Origin: Alisma plantago-aquatica
Lineage: Eukaryota; Streptophyta; Magnoliopsida; Alismatales; Alismataceae
NCBI GenBank assembly: GCA_963693085.1
Contig: OY856414.1
Span: forward strand, 263,528,001 to 263,592,000
Length of the DNA: 64,000 bases
Direction: 5' to 3'
Below, piece by piece: positions 29,895-42,580 of this stretch. The stretch's first letter is position 1. Every line of letters begins with the position of its first letter. The notes under the pieces were generated by a model. It ran no database searches and had not been told where the DNA came from. It worked only from the letters and a program-made list of their open reading frames with translations. A program made the translations under genes and the position numbers.

Positions 29895-30078
29895 CATGTT
29901 CCTTGTTGTAAGTTTTGTGAAAAGAATATGTATGAGACTTAATGTATCTATATCATGTGTAAAGTTATTTTTATTATAGAAATGAACAGTATAGGTTATT
30001 TTTGACATTTTTGAGTGTGATTTTGTTGTTCCATGCTTTAATGTTGTTATATATGGATCACATGTGGGGGATGTTTGC
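29890..30078 (+). mobile_element. Element D, LTR copy D1, second segment
   Basis: Continues D1 after the Athila-like insertion; aligns with 32293-32480 and 38530-38715. It ends at GTGGGGGATGTTTGCAC, where the other copies read GGGGGAC(A/G)TTACA, and is joined directly to a second partial copy (D2) at 30079. Confidence 0.7.
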
Positions 30079-30365
30079 ACATATGAGACTCAATTTCATG
30101 CTTAAGATAATGGCCAGATGAAGTTATCCATGTAACTAACAAATCTTAGTTTGTTATGTTTCCTATTCATATACATGTTTTCATAACCAATACTTGGGGA
30201 ATTTGATCTTATGCCTAGACGTATTTAACTTCCATAGAATACTACATCTTTATGCTCTTTAGGCATAATTTTCATAGAACTTTTCAGTTGGTATACCCAA
30301 TATGATATCCCTATATTACAGAAAACTCTACTATAGAGATGCCAAGGTTTGAGTGAAATCTAATA

Positions 30366-30425
<60 letters not shown>

Positions 30426-32482
30426 CTCTACTATAGAGATTCCAAGGTTTGAGTGAAATCTAATAGGATATATATATATATATATTACACACACACAAGT
30501 CATTACAGACCCTTGCAAGACTAGGGGAAAACCTAGTATGAGTATATACCCCAAATCATATATAAAGACATGGATATTATCGAATGAATAGACTTGTATT
30601 GACAAGTCAGAATTGAACTTCATGATGCGACAATGAGACCGTCACCTAGACAATGATGTGCGTGCATGTACTGTTGTGAACTTGGAAAATGGAGATCATG
30701 AGTGACTAGGAGGAATAATATCATGGATGACACATTATGACACATAGGATGATCTTTACTCCTTCATAACTCTTATTGGTTAGGAAATCTGAGGTTGAAG
30801 ATGAACCCCAAGATACCAGTAGGACCTGAAGGAAGTATGGATCCCTCCAACCTAGGCTATCGAAAGCCCTTATTTCTTTCTAGATCATCATTGTGACTAA
30901 AAGAGGCATTGCAATCCTATAGAGGTGGATAGGGAAGGTAACCTAACCATAATCACATGTGCCCTCCCATTGTACGGCTCTAGATAGGTGACATCATCGA
31001 TGCTAGGAGGCTGACCTATTTTAGGGTATATGAGAATCAAGGTGAAATCATGGAGGCTTGGCTATAGAAAAGGGTCGAGGGATGGGGGAAGGTGATTCTA
31101 CAGACTATCTTTGCTTGGAGCATCACTAGCTAATCTATCAGAGAAGTGGTGAAGAGGTACTCTATAAAATAGAGGAAATAGAGGGGTATGCGGTAGATCC
31201 TATGACAAATGGATTCCCTAAGTGACCCACCTAACACAAGGTAAAAATTCTTTATAAATTTAGAGAAGTCCTTGCCTCACATAAATCATAGTGATTAATT
31301 GGTGCATCCTTTGGGGTGAAATCATATATTAGTTAATATCTCCTATGTGGTCAAACCTTATATGATTTTTTAGCATCTTTTTAAGATCTAGAGAATGGAG
31401 TCATGATTTGTCTTTGTTTTCATGAAGTTTCAAAGTAAGCATAATTAGGCTTTAGGATCCTAATTATATTTCTTGGGTTATAATTACATGATAATTAAGG
31501 GGTTAAGAGAAAGACATTGTATGAGAATTATTTCCACTAATATCAAGTAAGTGGTCCATGCCTTGGGTTTCATTATATTGTATCATCAAGTTTTGTTAGT
31601 ATTATCGTGTTTAAAGGTATATGTATACATGCTATCATGTGAACACTTAAATGATTTAAGAGGTATCTATTTATATGCATATATTGTTAAGATTTACTAC
31701 ATACATGTTTATATGTTAAGATCGGATTGGTTGAGAATTTTACCTATTCACGTTTGAGTAATGCAATTATGTGGGAAAACTCTAAGTAAGATAAGATAAG
31801 ATCAGAATAAAAATTAATAATTAGGCCCTATCTCATGAACATGTTATGGAAGGTTGGTGCCTCATGAGCCCCCTTCAGTTTATGGGTTCAAGCTCAAGCC
31901 TGCATATCATGAGTGTGCCTAGTGATGTTTATGTTTACGGGTTAGATCCTAAGCATGCACACCATGTGTGTTCAATGAGATCATGTTAGATAAGGTTCAT
32001 TGAGTAAGCACCCTAATAAGAATTTTCAATGAAGTTAAGAATGCATCCTAAACTCATTAATAATATTTATGCATGCTCGTCTCAATATTAAGCTTTATGT
32101 TAAGTTATGTTTTCATTATTACTAGAATTTAACCACTTACAACAATTTTTTGAGTGCATGGCTATGTGTGGATGCACATAGGTTGTCTGCAATGTGGGAT
32201 ATTTCTCAAGTGGGTCTGCTTAAAAGTTCAAAACTTGGTGGGGTGCCATCTATAAGATCCAAGAAGGTTTAACTAATTTACTAGTTATGCCATGTATCAT
32301 GTTCCTTGTTATAAGTTTTGTGAAAAGAATATGTATGATAATTGATGTATCTATATCCTGTGAAAAGTTATTTTTATTGTTGCAATGAATGATATATGCT
32401 ATTCATGATGTTATTTGAGTGTGATTTTATTATCCTATGCTTTAGTGTTTTTGCATATGGATCACACTTGGGGGACATTACA
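30079..32482 (+). mobile_element. Element D, LTR copy D2 (5' truncated, left LTR)
   Basis: Aligns with 36391-38717 of D3, so about 0.5 kb of the LTR start is missing. It ends ...GGGGGACATTACA directly before a primer-binding site at 32487, which identifies it as the left LTR of element D. It contains a 100-bp tandem duplication with TA runs. Confidence 0.7.
30324..30486. repeat. 100-bp tandem duplication with (TA)n runs
   Basis: AACTCTACTATAGAGAT and the following 30 bp occur at 30324 and again at 30424; TA runs are at 30368-30424 and 30468-30486. D3 has a single copy. Confidence 0.85.
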
Positions 32483-35400
32483 AAAGTGGTGTTAGAGCGA
32501 TAATATAGGTGCCCCCAGGAAGGATTCTCACATTCTTATAATCTTCACCTCTTAGATGAGTCCTAACAATAAGGAAAGTTAGACCAAGTATTAGTAATAA
32601 GACTCTCTTATAGATAGAGGTCTATGTTATTATAAATCTAATTTTTGAGAGATTTTAAGAGTTTAAAGACATAAGATATCCTATCTCATATAATCGATAC
32701 CCTCTAGGTTAGAGATCTATCCTCCAAAGAAGAAAATCGAGTGCAAATCAAGTAGGATCTAATTTCCATTAAGTTATAATCGATGATGATGGAATAATGA
32801 GTGACTTGATGAGGATCATATCATTTTTTAGGTAAAAGTACCTCACCTTTGATATATGTCTAGCATTAATGTATGAATATTTATTTATGTTTCCCAAATA
32901 AGGACTTTGGATCCACATTATATGAAAATTTTATCATTTCTCTTGATCTCTTTAGTTACGATCAAGAAAAATATATATTTTATTATAAGTATTATATTAT
33001 ACAGTGTTCAAGCTTTCTTGAGGTTTTATATCCTCAAAATCTTTACAATAAGGAATGAAAGAAATGTTTGATCGGGATTTTGTTCTTTAGAAATCAAAGT
33101 CATTACATGTATAATGTGAGAACCAAAGAGGGATAAGTAAAACTTAGGTTTAAGTGTCTTTTGTTATGGGTTCTAAGTGTTGACCCCCTAGCTCATAGCA
33201 TCCTATTTATTTCTCAGTAGTTTGTGGTATGGGACAAAGATAAATTGGGAACCCTAGAAGATATGTTATGAGGAACATAATTTTATTATGCTACTCTCCT
33301 TCCTTATGGTGCTTGTGGTAAGGGACACTTGTACTAGGGGATATTGGGGATGAGTATAATATGATCTATCATCTCTAGATACATACAATAATGAGTATAA
33401 GAGATGCCATAAAGAGATAATTCTAGAAACCTATAAATGTGGTCAGGGGAACCTAATAGTACTAGAACTACATAGAAGTCCACAAAACATGTTTGATATT
33501 AGATTCCTTGGCATAAATAATAGAATGTTGGGCTTAGAGTAATAAATTGCTTATGGATATCCAAAACTTGTAATAGTAAGACTCCTTAGTGTACATGTTC
33601 ATATAGTAATTCATGCTCTAGGATATCTAGAAATGGTTGAGGAATGTTGAGAATTAATTAATTTAGGAAAAACCTAAAATACATTTCTTCAAAAGTTAGG
33701 GAATGTGTACAGTATTGTAATCAATGATATCTTTTCCTAAGGGTTTCTTATTAAATGAGATGTTAAGATTTGACATCCATAAGTATATGGAGGACCTATA
33801 GTTAATACCTAGGAAGTCTAACCTCAAAAGAAAGGATATAATGTCTTCTTAAGGAGGAACACCCTAATACGTTTGTGTATGGAGATTTAAGGTGTGTGAA
33901 GGATTATGAAAATCCTGAGGCAATTTTGAGTTAAGTTCAAGCAAGATTATATTCCTTGCTTAGGCAATATGGGTGCAACTTTTATCATGGAATGTATCAA
34001 GATAATTAACCTTTAAAGTATATATAAATGATTATCATTAAATATATACATTCTTAAAGTTTATGATCAGATCAGTGTACCATGTGTCTACATCATGTTT
34101 CCTGAACATACATACTTATGTGTATGAAAATCCTAAGGCTTATGTAAATGGAAAAAAATTCTACGTGGGACTTTACCCTAGATTTCAACTATTATATTGT
34201 GGTGGGGCTCGATATTTGTAGCCATCAACATCATTTAGTGAGGATATGGTAATGTATGTTTTAGGTGGTTCACATCACAAGACGGATACCGACCTATGTT
34301 TATGTGCACCATGTTGTGTATCAGATCAGTCCAGTTCTAGGTGTAGTTGTCCATACATAAAATTCATGTAATGATTAACTAATGAGAATATGCATCCTTT
34401 ACAACAAAAAAATGAGAATATGCATACTTAAACCAAGTATATGATCCATGGTTAGACATCTTTCATGGTTTTGATAATATTATATTAAGAAGGACAAGTG
34501 AGGATAGAATAAGCATTTTGATGTTTTAAATCCATGAATTATAACTGATTGATAAAATTCTTTTTGGTTTAGTAGATCTATGATTGGAGGTAAATGAAAT
34601 GTTTCTCTTACTAAATATGATGAGGATTGGAGACTCCTAATAATTTTAAATTTAAATTTTGGGAAGGACTCTTCTTACAAGTAGAATAATGATGTGTAAT
34701 GAAGTAAATATTGGAAGATAAAAGTAATCATGTTACGATCCAAGTTTAAGCCAGTAAGGTAGTAGTATGACAATTTCTAGAGGTATCTAAATGGTCATTA
34801 AGTTTATAGATGATGATGCTTTAAGCATGAAGTGGTATTAAATTTTATAGTAGTATGGACTAGTGGTCTAGGATCAAAACAATATGAGATTCTAAAGGAA
34901 GTTGAGATGAAATAGAGCCCAGAAAAGATGGTTGATATATATTTTCATTTAGTATTCCTAGGGATTAGAATTATTTAATGGTAAGATGGTGACTACAAAT
35001 ACCTTGGGATTATTTAGCTAAGAGAATCATGCTAAGTTGAATTTTTTTATTAAGAGTAATGTTAAGAAATCAATGTTAACTTGGTGATCCTCCAAGGTTA
35101 ATGAGGACATGGGTGCAATGAGATCTTGGTAGAAATGAGCACTTTGTTGCAATTTTATGTGGAGAAATAACTATTTTTGACCCACAAATTATAAGTAATA
35201 AGATCATGCTAATGATAATGAATCATGGGATAATATTTAATGTGCATTTCAAGTCTACAAGGAAGAATCTTTCTCCATAGTCATAAAGAACTAGCTTAGT
35301 TTTAAAGGGGGTTATGTGCATGTAAACATACTTATGATGCTTGGATATCCCTTTCAAGTGCATGTGTTACAGTACATGTGCACTAGTGAGGTGTTGAGAT

Positions 35401-35863
35401 AAGTGTAGTAAGTCATGCCACCTTTAGAGATATGACCGACTAGCATGTATCCAAAGAAGACGAACAAAAAATGTTTCCATTTAATGTTTGAGGCATATTG
35501 TCACCTAAACTTAATTAGATACATAGTAAGACCAACAATGCATACAAAAGGTAGAAATTTGACACATGTAAGTAAGTTAGATTTAGGGAAGCATAAAACC
35601 CTACTCCAGCTTCCCCATAAAATAGGTAAGCAAAGTCCTTTGCCATGTAGATAATGTTGATGACAGATAGATTCTAAGATTTGTTAGTAGAATATCCACA
35701 TGATGGTTTTAATGAGGTTAGAGATAGATGTTTATCCATTAGAAGGTTGGTAATGAGATTTTAATATGATATTAGAGAGTTAGTATGCATAAAATATGCA
35801 AAACACTAAGGTGGGTAGCCTAATCGGATTTTGAGGACAAAATTCCCATAAGATGGGTTTAAC
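32483..35863 (+). mobile_element. Element D interior, degenerate
   Basis: Starts with AAAGTGGTGTTAGAGCG, a decayed initiator-Met primer site (32487-32498). The remaining 3.3 kb has stops in all frames and I recognise no gag or pol motif. It ends with GATTTTGAGGACAAAATTCC (about 35828-35847) before the 3' LTR, the conserved block of chromovirus-type gypsy elements. Confidence 0.6.
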
Positions 35864-36689
35864 TATAACACCCTAAATTTTAGGGTTTCTCAACTAGTGG
35901 AATCTGCATGTACCCAATAGATCCCACGATCATCAAAACACAATATGAGGAACATCAATGATCAAGTGACCAAATCATCTAGATACTTATTCATGTAATT
36001 AGTAGTCAATACAATCTCTTAGTTCATGTTGGTCACAAGAGTTTCCCCTAATGATTGTATTGGATATTCATAGGTAATATGATATAAGGAAATATTTGTA
36101 GCTATTTTGACAACAAAGATTATATTATAAAATCACAGTAATAATCTCTTAAGAGTAATTTGATTAATGGGTCAAATTCATAACATTTGTAATTATGTTA
36201 TCATGAGAAGCTATTCATATTCTTGATCAAACCATGACACAATGTTTTGGTGATCGAATCTACATAGTGGAATTTGTGTATAAGGAAATCCATATTAAAA
36301 ATGTCTTGACATAGATAAGGGATGTGAGAATGGTCGTGATTCATTCTTTTGAAGTGGGTGCACATACATGGAAAAGATTAAGACTTTGAATATGAGACTC
36401 AATTCCATGCTTGAGATAATGACCAGATGAAGTTATCCATGTAACTAAAAATTCTCAGTTTTATTATGTTTTTTATGCAAGCATGGGTTTTCATAAACAA
36501 TACTTGGCGGATTTGATCTCATGTGCAGATGTGTTTAACTTTGAGACAATCCTACGTCTTTCTAGTCTTTAGGCATAATATTTATTGAACTTTTTAGTTT
36601 TTATAGACACAAAAATACTCCAATATTATAGGAAACTCAACTATAGAGATACCAAGGTTTGTGGGAAACCTAATAGGACCCAATCTTGA

Positions 36690-36744
<55 letters not shown>

Positions 36745-38717
36745 CAGACTCTCACAAGACCAGGTGCAAAACCAATATGAATATATACACCAAATCATAT
36801 ATATAAACATGGATATTACTAGATATATAGACCTCCATCAACATGTCAAAATTGAACTATAGGCTGCAATGATGAGCAGTAGTTCATCGCTACAATGGTG
36901 ATGCACATGCATGTATTGTCATGGCCTTCGCAAGTAGAGATCATGACTGATTCATAGGAATAAGATCATGGATTACATATTGCGACACACACAGTGACTT
37001 CCCCCTTCACAACTCATGTTGGTCTCAATCCAAGTTGAAGATGAGCCAAATGACTCAAGTTGGTCTAAAAGAAGTATGGACCCCTCCAACCTAGGCTACC
37101 AGAATCCCTCATTGCTTCCTCTATATCATTGGTGTGAATAAGAGAGACTGCACAATCCTACACAGATTGAGAGGGGAAGGGCACCTTGCCCTGAAAATTT
37201 ATGCCCTCTCACTATGTGGCTACATGCCAAGTGCCATCACCGACACTAGGAGGCGGGCACCCTATTTTACGGTTCATGAGAACTTATGGCGAGATCACAG
37301 AGATCTGGATGTAGAAGAGGGTTGAGGGATGCAGGAGGGTGTTTTTACAGGTCCTCTTTTATTGGGAAACCACAAATTAATCTGTCAAAGAAGTAATGAA
37401 GAGGTACTCTATAAAATTGAGGAAACAGAGGGGCATGTGCCAAGAAGGGATTTGGCCTATGTATGGGTTAATGTATCCTAGAACAAATGGATCCCCAAGA
37501 GATCCACCTAACACAAGGCAATCATTCTTTAATTTTTTTTATTCCTCACATGACATAAATCACAATCAATTGATATTTCCTATTGTGTCAGACCTTATAT
37601 GTTGTTGATTGTCTTTTTAAGATCTAGCCAATGGACTAGGTCATAAGTCACGATGTGTTCTTATTTTCACGAAGTTTTAGAGTAAGCATGGTTAGGGTTT
37701 AGGATCCTAATTAGATTACAATGGGGTATAATTATAAGATAGTTAAGGGTTAAGATCAAGACATTATACGAGCATTATTTCTACTGATATCAAGTAAGTG
37801 GTCCATGCTTTGAATTTCATTATATTTTACCATAAAGTTTTGTTAGCATTATCAAATTTAAAGTTATTGGTATGCATGCTATCATGTGAACAATTTAATG
37901 ATTTAAGAGGTATCTATTTATATGGATATCTTATTAAGATTTATTGCATACATTTTTATTTGTTAAGATTGGATTAATTAAGAATTATACCTCTTCTTGT
38001 TTAAGTAATGCAACAATGGGTGAAAACCCTAAATAAGATAAGATCACATCAAAATAAAAATTAACAATGGGGCCCTATCTCATGAACATGTTATGGAAGG
38101 TTGGTGCCTCATGATCCCCCTTCACTTTATGGGTTCAAGCCCAACCCTACCCACCTTGAGTATGTTTGATGATGTTTATGTCTACGGGTTCACGCCCAAG
38201 CCTACACACCATGTATGTGTTCAATGGAAATCAGATCAGATAAGGTTCGTTGAGTAGGCGCCCTAATAAGAATACTTAATGAAATTAAGAATGCATCCTA
38301 AAGCCATTAACGATGTTTATGCATGCTCATCTCAGTTTTAAGCTTTATGTTTTGTTATGTTCTTAATATTACTAGAACCCATCACTTACAACTGTTTGTA
38401 ATGCAGGACTATAGGTTGTCTATGACATGGGATAGCTCTCAAGAGGTGGATGTATGTATGAGTTCGAGACTTGCTGGGGTGCCATCTATAAGATCCAAGA
38501 AGGTTTAATTAGTTTACCAATTATATCATGTACCATATTCCTTTTTGTAAGTTTGTCAAAATAATATGTATGAGAATTGACGTATCTATATCATGTGTAA
38601 AGTTATTTTTATTATTGCAGTGAATGGTATATGTTATTTGTGATGCTATCTAAGTGTGATTGTTTTGGTCCATGCTTCAGTGTTGTTATATATGGGTCAC
38701 ACTTGGGGGACGTTACA
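35864..38717 (+). mobile_element. Element D, LTR copy D3 (right LTR, complete, 2.85 kb)
   Basis: Starts TATAACACCCTAAATTTTAG (usual TGTAACACCC with one change) after the GGACAAAATTCC block and ends CACTTGGGGGACGTTACA. It aligns with D1 and D2. Position about 38530 is an unoccupied version of the site where the Athila-like element sits in D1. Non-coding. Confidence 0.75.
36692..36739. repeat. (TA)n microsatellite in D3
   Basis: About 24 uninterrupted TA units following GAGGA. Confidence 0.95.
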
Positions 38718-41409
38718 AATGGGAACTGATTCAAAATTATTGGGGGTGTTCCTGAAGTGATAGAGATCCAACACATCCTTTTCTCAAATTTTAGAAACTT
38801 AAATAAGCGACAACAAAAAGTACATAGCTCCTCAGCAGTGAGAACCAAATTCATACATTGAAGAACGAGTAACTAAATAGACAATTATTTTACAACATTC
38901 TTGTTAAACTATCTGACATAGTTCTAGAAATATATAAAAGAGTGTATTGAGTTTCTTTACATGTATTTATAAAATGACTATGCACAATGCTTCATTAAAA
39001 GAAATTTCTACACATAAACCATTATACAAAAAATTCACCTTCCTGGGATGTTACTCGAGTCTCCTGTAGGGTTGTGCAACAACAGAAGACTCTATATCAA
39101 GACCTAAAACGTTTTTCAATGATTTGTTGTGAATTATTTAAGTGAGTGCATATGACCGACCATCAAACTATAGCAACAGACCATCAAAACAACTATAGTA
39201 TCATTAAGAGAGAAATATATCTTCCTACTCTCTCAAGACCATAGTGAGGCCATATTTTGTCATGGTGTTAAATGCTTGTTTGTGTGGTTTGAATTTGGGT
39301 CCTTTCATTGGGGACCCATCGAATTGCTATACTCATTGTTGGTGAGTGGATAACACCTCAGAAAAACAAGCCACAATTTATATCTTCTTTGCAATTAATA
39401 AGATTAAGTATTTTTGGTGATAATTTATTATCAAACACTAGGAAGGCATGCTAATCAATTTTGGCCACGTTTTCATGTTCCAATTGAACACTTTCCATTT
39501 TTTATTATGATCAAAGTAGAAGATTATTCTTTTTACCAAACATATGCGGATCAAATCACAATCTTAGAACTTAGAATAAGAATAAGAGATCTTTCTCGAT
39601 CAATCCCTCATTCTTTGAGAACACTTAGCAACAATTTTTAAGATATATTATGGCACCAAAGCTTGGAATCAACACCCAAGCATGTCCCAAATCTATACGA
39701 GACATGATGAGAAAACCTCAAAACCAAAATTCATATGAATTAGTCATACTTAACTTCATAATTCAATAAGGCAAGGAATTATCTAAACAAAATAATCAAC
39801 AACAATCACATGTATGGTCACTTAGTAATCACATATATTGATGGATATGTAGGTAAATATACAAAGTTACTCATATGTGACTAAAGACAACACATGTGCA
39901 TACAAAATATATTCTTATTCATATTTACATCATAAGCATCATATATATGGCATGCAAACCAAAAATTCCATCATGGGTACAACAATGTATAAAAACACCA
40001 TGCACAAACCAAGTGTAAATGGATGACCCTTGACACTACCCAACAGACAACTCTGACCTTCTGGTCACCATTGTCTTGAAAAAGAAGGCTTCTCATTACC
40101 AAACCCTTGATATGGGTTTTGACAACCTAAAAAGGGTTGACACCCACGAGAGTGAAACTAAGTCTCACGAGATAAAGCATATATACAGAACTCAGAGTAT
40201 GTAAAGTCTATAATGTATGTTTAATTAGTTAGTTATAAGATAAGATAGAAATTGTTACAAATACCAATAGAACAGTAAAGGTGATATACAATCAAGGCAA
40301 ATAACATGAATTAGGCACATAAGACCAGTAAAAGTAGTACAATATGTTAAATAACGAGATAAAACACAAGTATTACTACACAACTTGATTATATATTTTA
40401 TCATTAAGACTTGGGTAGTTGGGATTTACATCCTGAACTAATGTCTAGTGATTATGAAGTCAGCTAACCCCTTGTTAATGATCTTAGGATCAATAAGTGT
40501 CATTAAGATCATACCACACCTCCTTCAATGTGATCATAAAAAGTAGGGGCTCATCGGCATGCAACACAAAAGTAAGCATCAGGTTCATCATGGGTACTCA
40601 ACTGACAAAGCATATAATATTACGTGGTAAGTATTGCTCGTAAGTCATCATATCACATATCTCTTAATCACATTTGTAGTACTTACATATACAATAGGAG
40701 ACATGACATCGATAACACTCATATAAACATGTGATTTAGGGAACCAAGTGGACCAAACCTGATATGAATTGTTGATTACCATGTATACTCAATATATGTC
40801 TCTGCTTACCTCCTCACAATCCATAGGTTTTTGTAAGGATACACGTTTCTTCTCCCCAACTTTCAAGCACTGTGGAACTTATATGGTCATAGGGCCTTAC
40901 ATCAATTTAGGTTTCACTTGGCTAATTAAGATAAATACTCATATTTCAGAGAATAAATTGTAAGGTATCACTATGATATAATACCATTCAAGCATTAGAA
41001 GCATTAAAGCCCTAGTTCAAGTTTAAAAGGCACATAATAATGACAATCACCATTTTTGAAGATTCAAGTTTGTATCATCGAGGGTCTCAAATGACACTTC
41101 TAATAGCTAGATCTCATTATATAAAAGTAAGGAACCAACTAGTAGAATTTGTTCAAAATTCTAATTGTATGAGCTCAACATGGAAAAAGTAGTAAAAGTG
41201 TCTATATAAACCATTTTAGGAAAAGATACACATAAATGTGTAATTTTCTAAAATATGGCAGTAAAATTACTATCCTTCTCGCTTTATAATGGCATGCAAC
41301 ACGAATAGGGAGAAAAACCCAATTTTTTTCCCATAGTTATAGCTAAAAACTCATAAAATGCCATCTTTAACCTGTATAACATGTATCTAGAGAGATTTAA
41401 TGGTACTAA
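38718..41409. other. Unassigned, repeat-derived sequence
   Basis: I recognise no gene. Around 39990-40200 the minus strand reads CTCGTGAGACTTAGTTTCAC and GGGTGTCAACCCTTTTTAGG, which resembles the R/U5 part of a gypsy LTR in reverse orientation. The rest is AT-rich with no family assigned. Confidence 0.4.
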
Positions 41410-42580
41410 GTGGATGCTAAATCACTCAATTTAGGTGAAGAACACATAAACTTTAAGTACATAAACTTTCTAAAACATGTTGCTCGATCATCTCTCTCAT
41501 GTTGCTTCTACTTGTGCCACTATTCTAGATACCAGTTTATTCTCAAACATCCATCTGACGTCTTAAAACATCCTGGATGGAAAATCGTCGTGTTGGAGGA
41601 GATGTAAGATTTATGTGACAATCACAAATGGGATCTAATTAATCCACCACCCAGTAAGAATATTGTTGACTTCATTTCAGTGTTCTTAGTCAAAGACCAC
41701 TTTGATTGCTCTGTTGAGAAACTAAAGGTGTGTATGGTTGCTAAGGGTTTTAGTCAAACCTTTGGTGTGGATTATTTTGAGACATTCACTCTAGTAATAA
41801 GAATTGCTTTTTTATGTAATTCTATTTCCTTGGAAGCTCATATCGAATGACCACTTTTCTATCTGGACATCAAGAATGACTTCTTACATGGAGATATTTT
41901 AGAAGAGATCTATATGAAGCAACCTCCTGGCTTTGTGCTGAGGGAGAGTCTTCTTAAGAAGTTTGTCATCTGAGGCACGCTTTGTATGGCCTTTAGCAAT
42001 CCCCAAGATCTTGCTTCAATAAACTCAGTATAGTCCTTGTAAAATTGGGTTGTTGCATATCAACCACAGATCATCCACTTCTCTCGTAAAGATGATCAAC
42101 ATGGTGCATTCTTATTGTATCTACGTTGATGACATTGTGATCAAAAGAAGCAACAAAATTGGCATCTGTAACCTGAAACAAACAATATAGGGCCATCTCC
42201 GGACAAAATCCCTGGGAATTCTATGAAACATCCTTGGTATCAAGGTAATTTCCACCTCTACTGGGATCATATTGTCCCAAAAGTGATATGCCTTGGATCT
42301 ACTTCAAGAAATTGGGATTACATATGTTAAATGTCTCTCCAATTCAATAGATTATCATACAGAGTATCCTCTTGAGAGGGAGCTATTCCCAGATCTAGAA
42401 AAGTAGCAACATATAGTTCAAAATTTCATCTATTTAAATAGTTACTCAACTTGACATAACCTATGATGTCAGATTGGTCAATTAGGATATGAGCATACAA
42501 ATCCCAGATTACAAGTGTGAAATTCAATGCATTGTATTCTATCTCAAGAGTGCTCCAAGAAGAAATCTTTTTAACATGCT
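41410..42580 (+). pseudogene. Ty1/copia reverse transcriptase remnant
   Basis: Conceptual reading across frames shows the copia RT order: HPSDVLKHPGWKIVVLEEM, DNHKWDLINPPP, VEKLKVCMVAKGFSQTFGVD, YFETFTLV, FYLDIKNDFLHGD, EEIYMKQPPGFV, YCIYVDDIVI, LSQK.YALDLL, then a decayed PDLEK and IHCILSQECSKK region. Several in-frame stops and frameshifts make it non-functional. No LTRs could be assigned to it. Confidence in family is high, in exact limits moderate. Confidence 0.85.
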
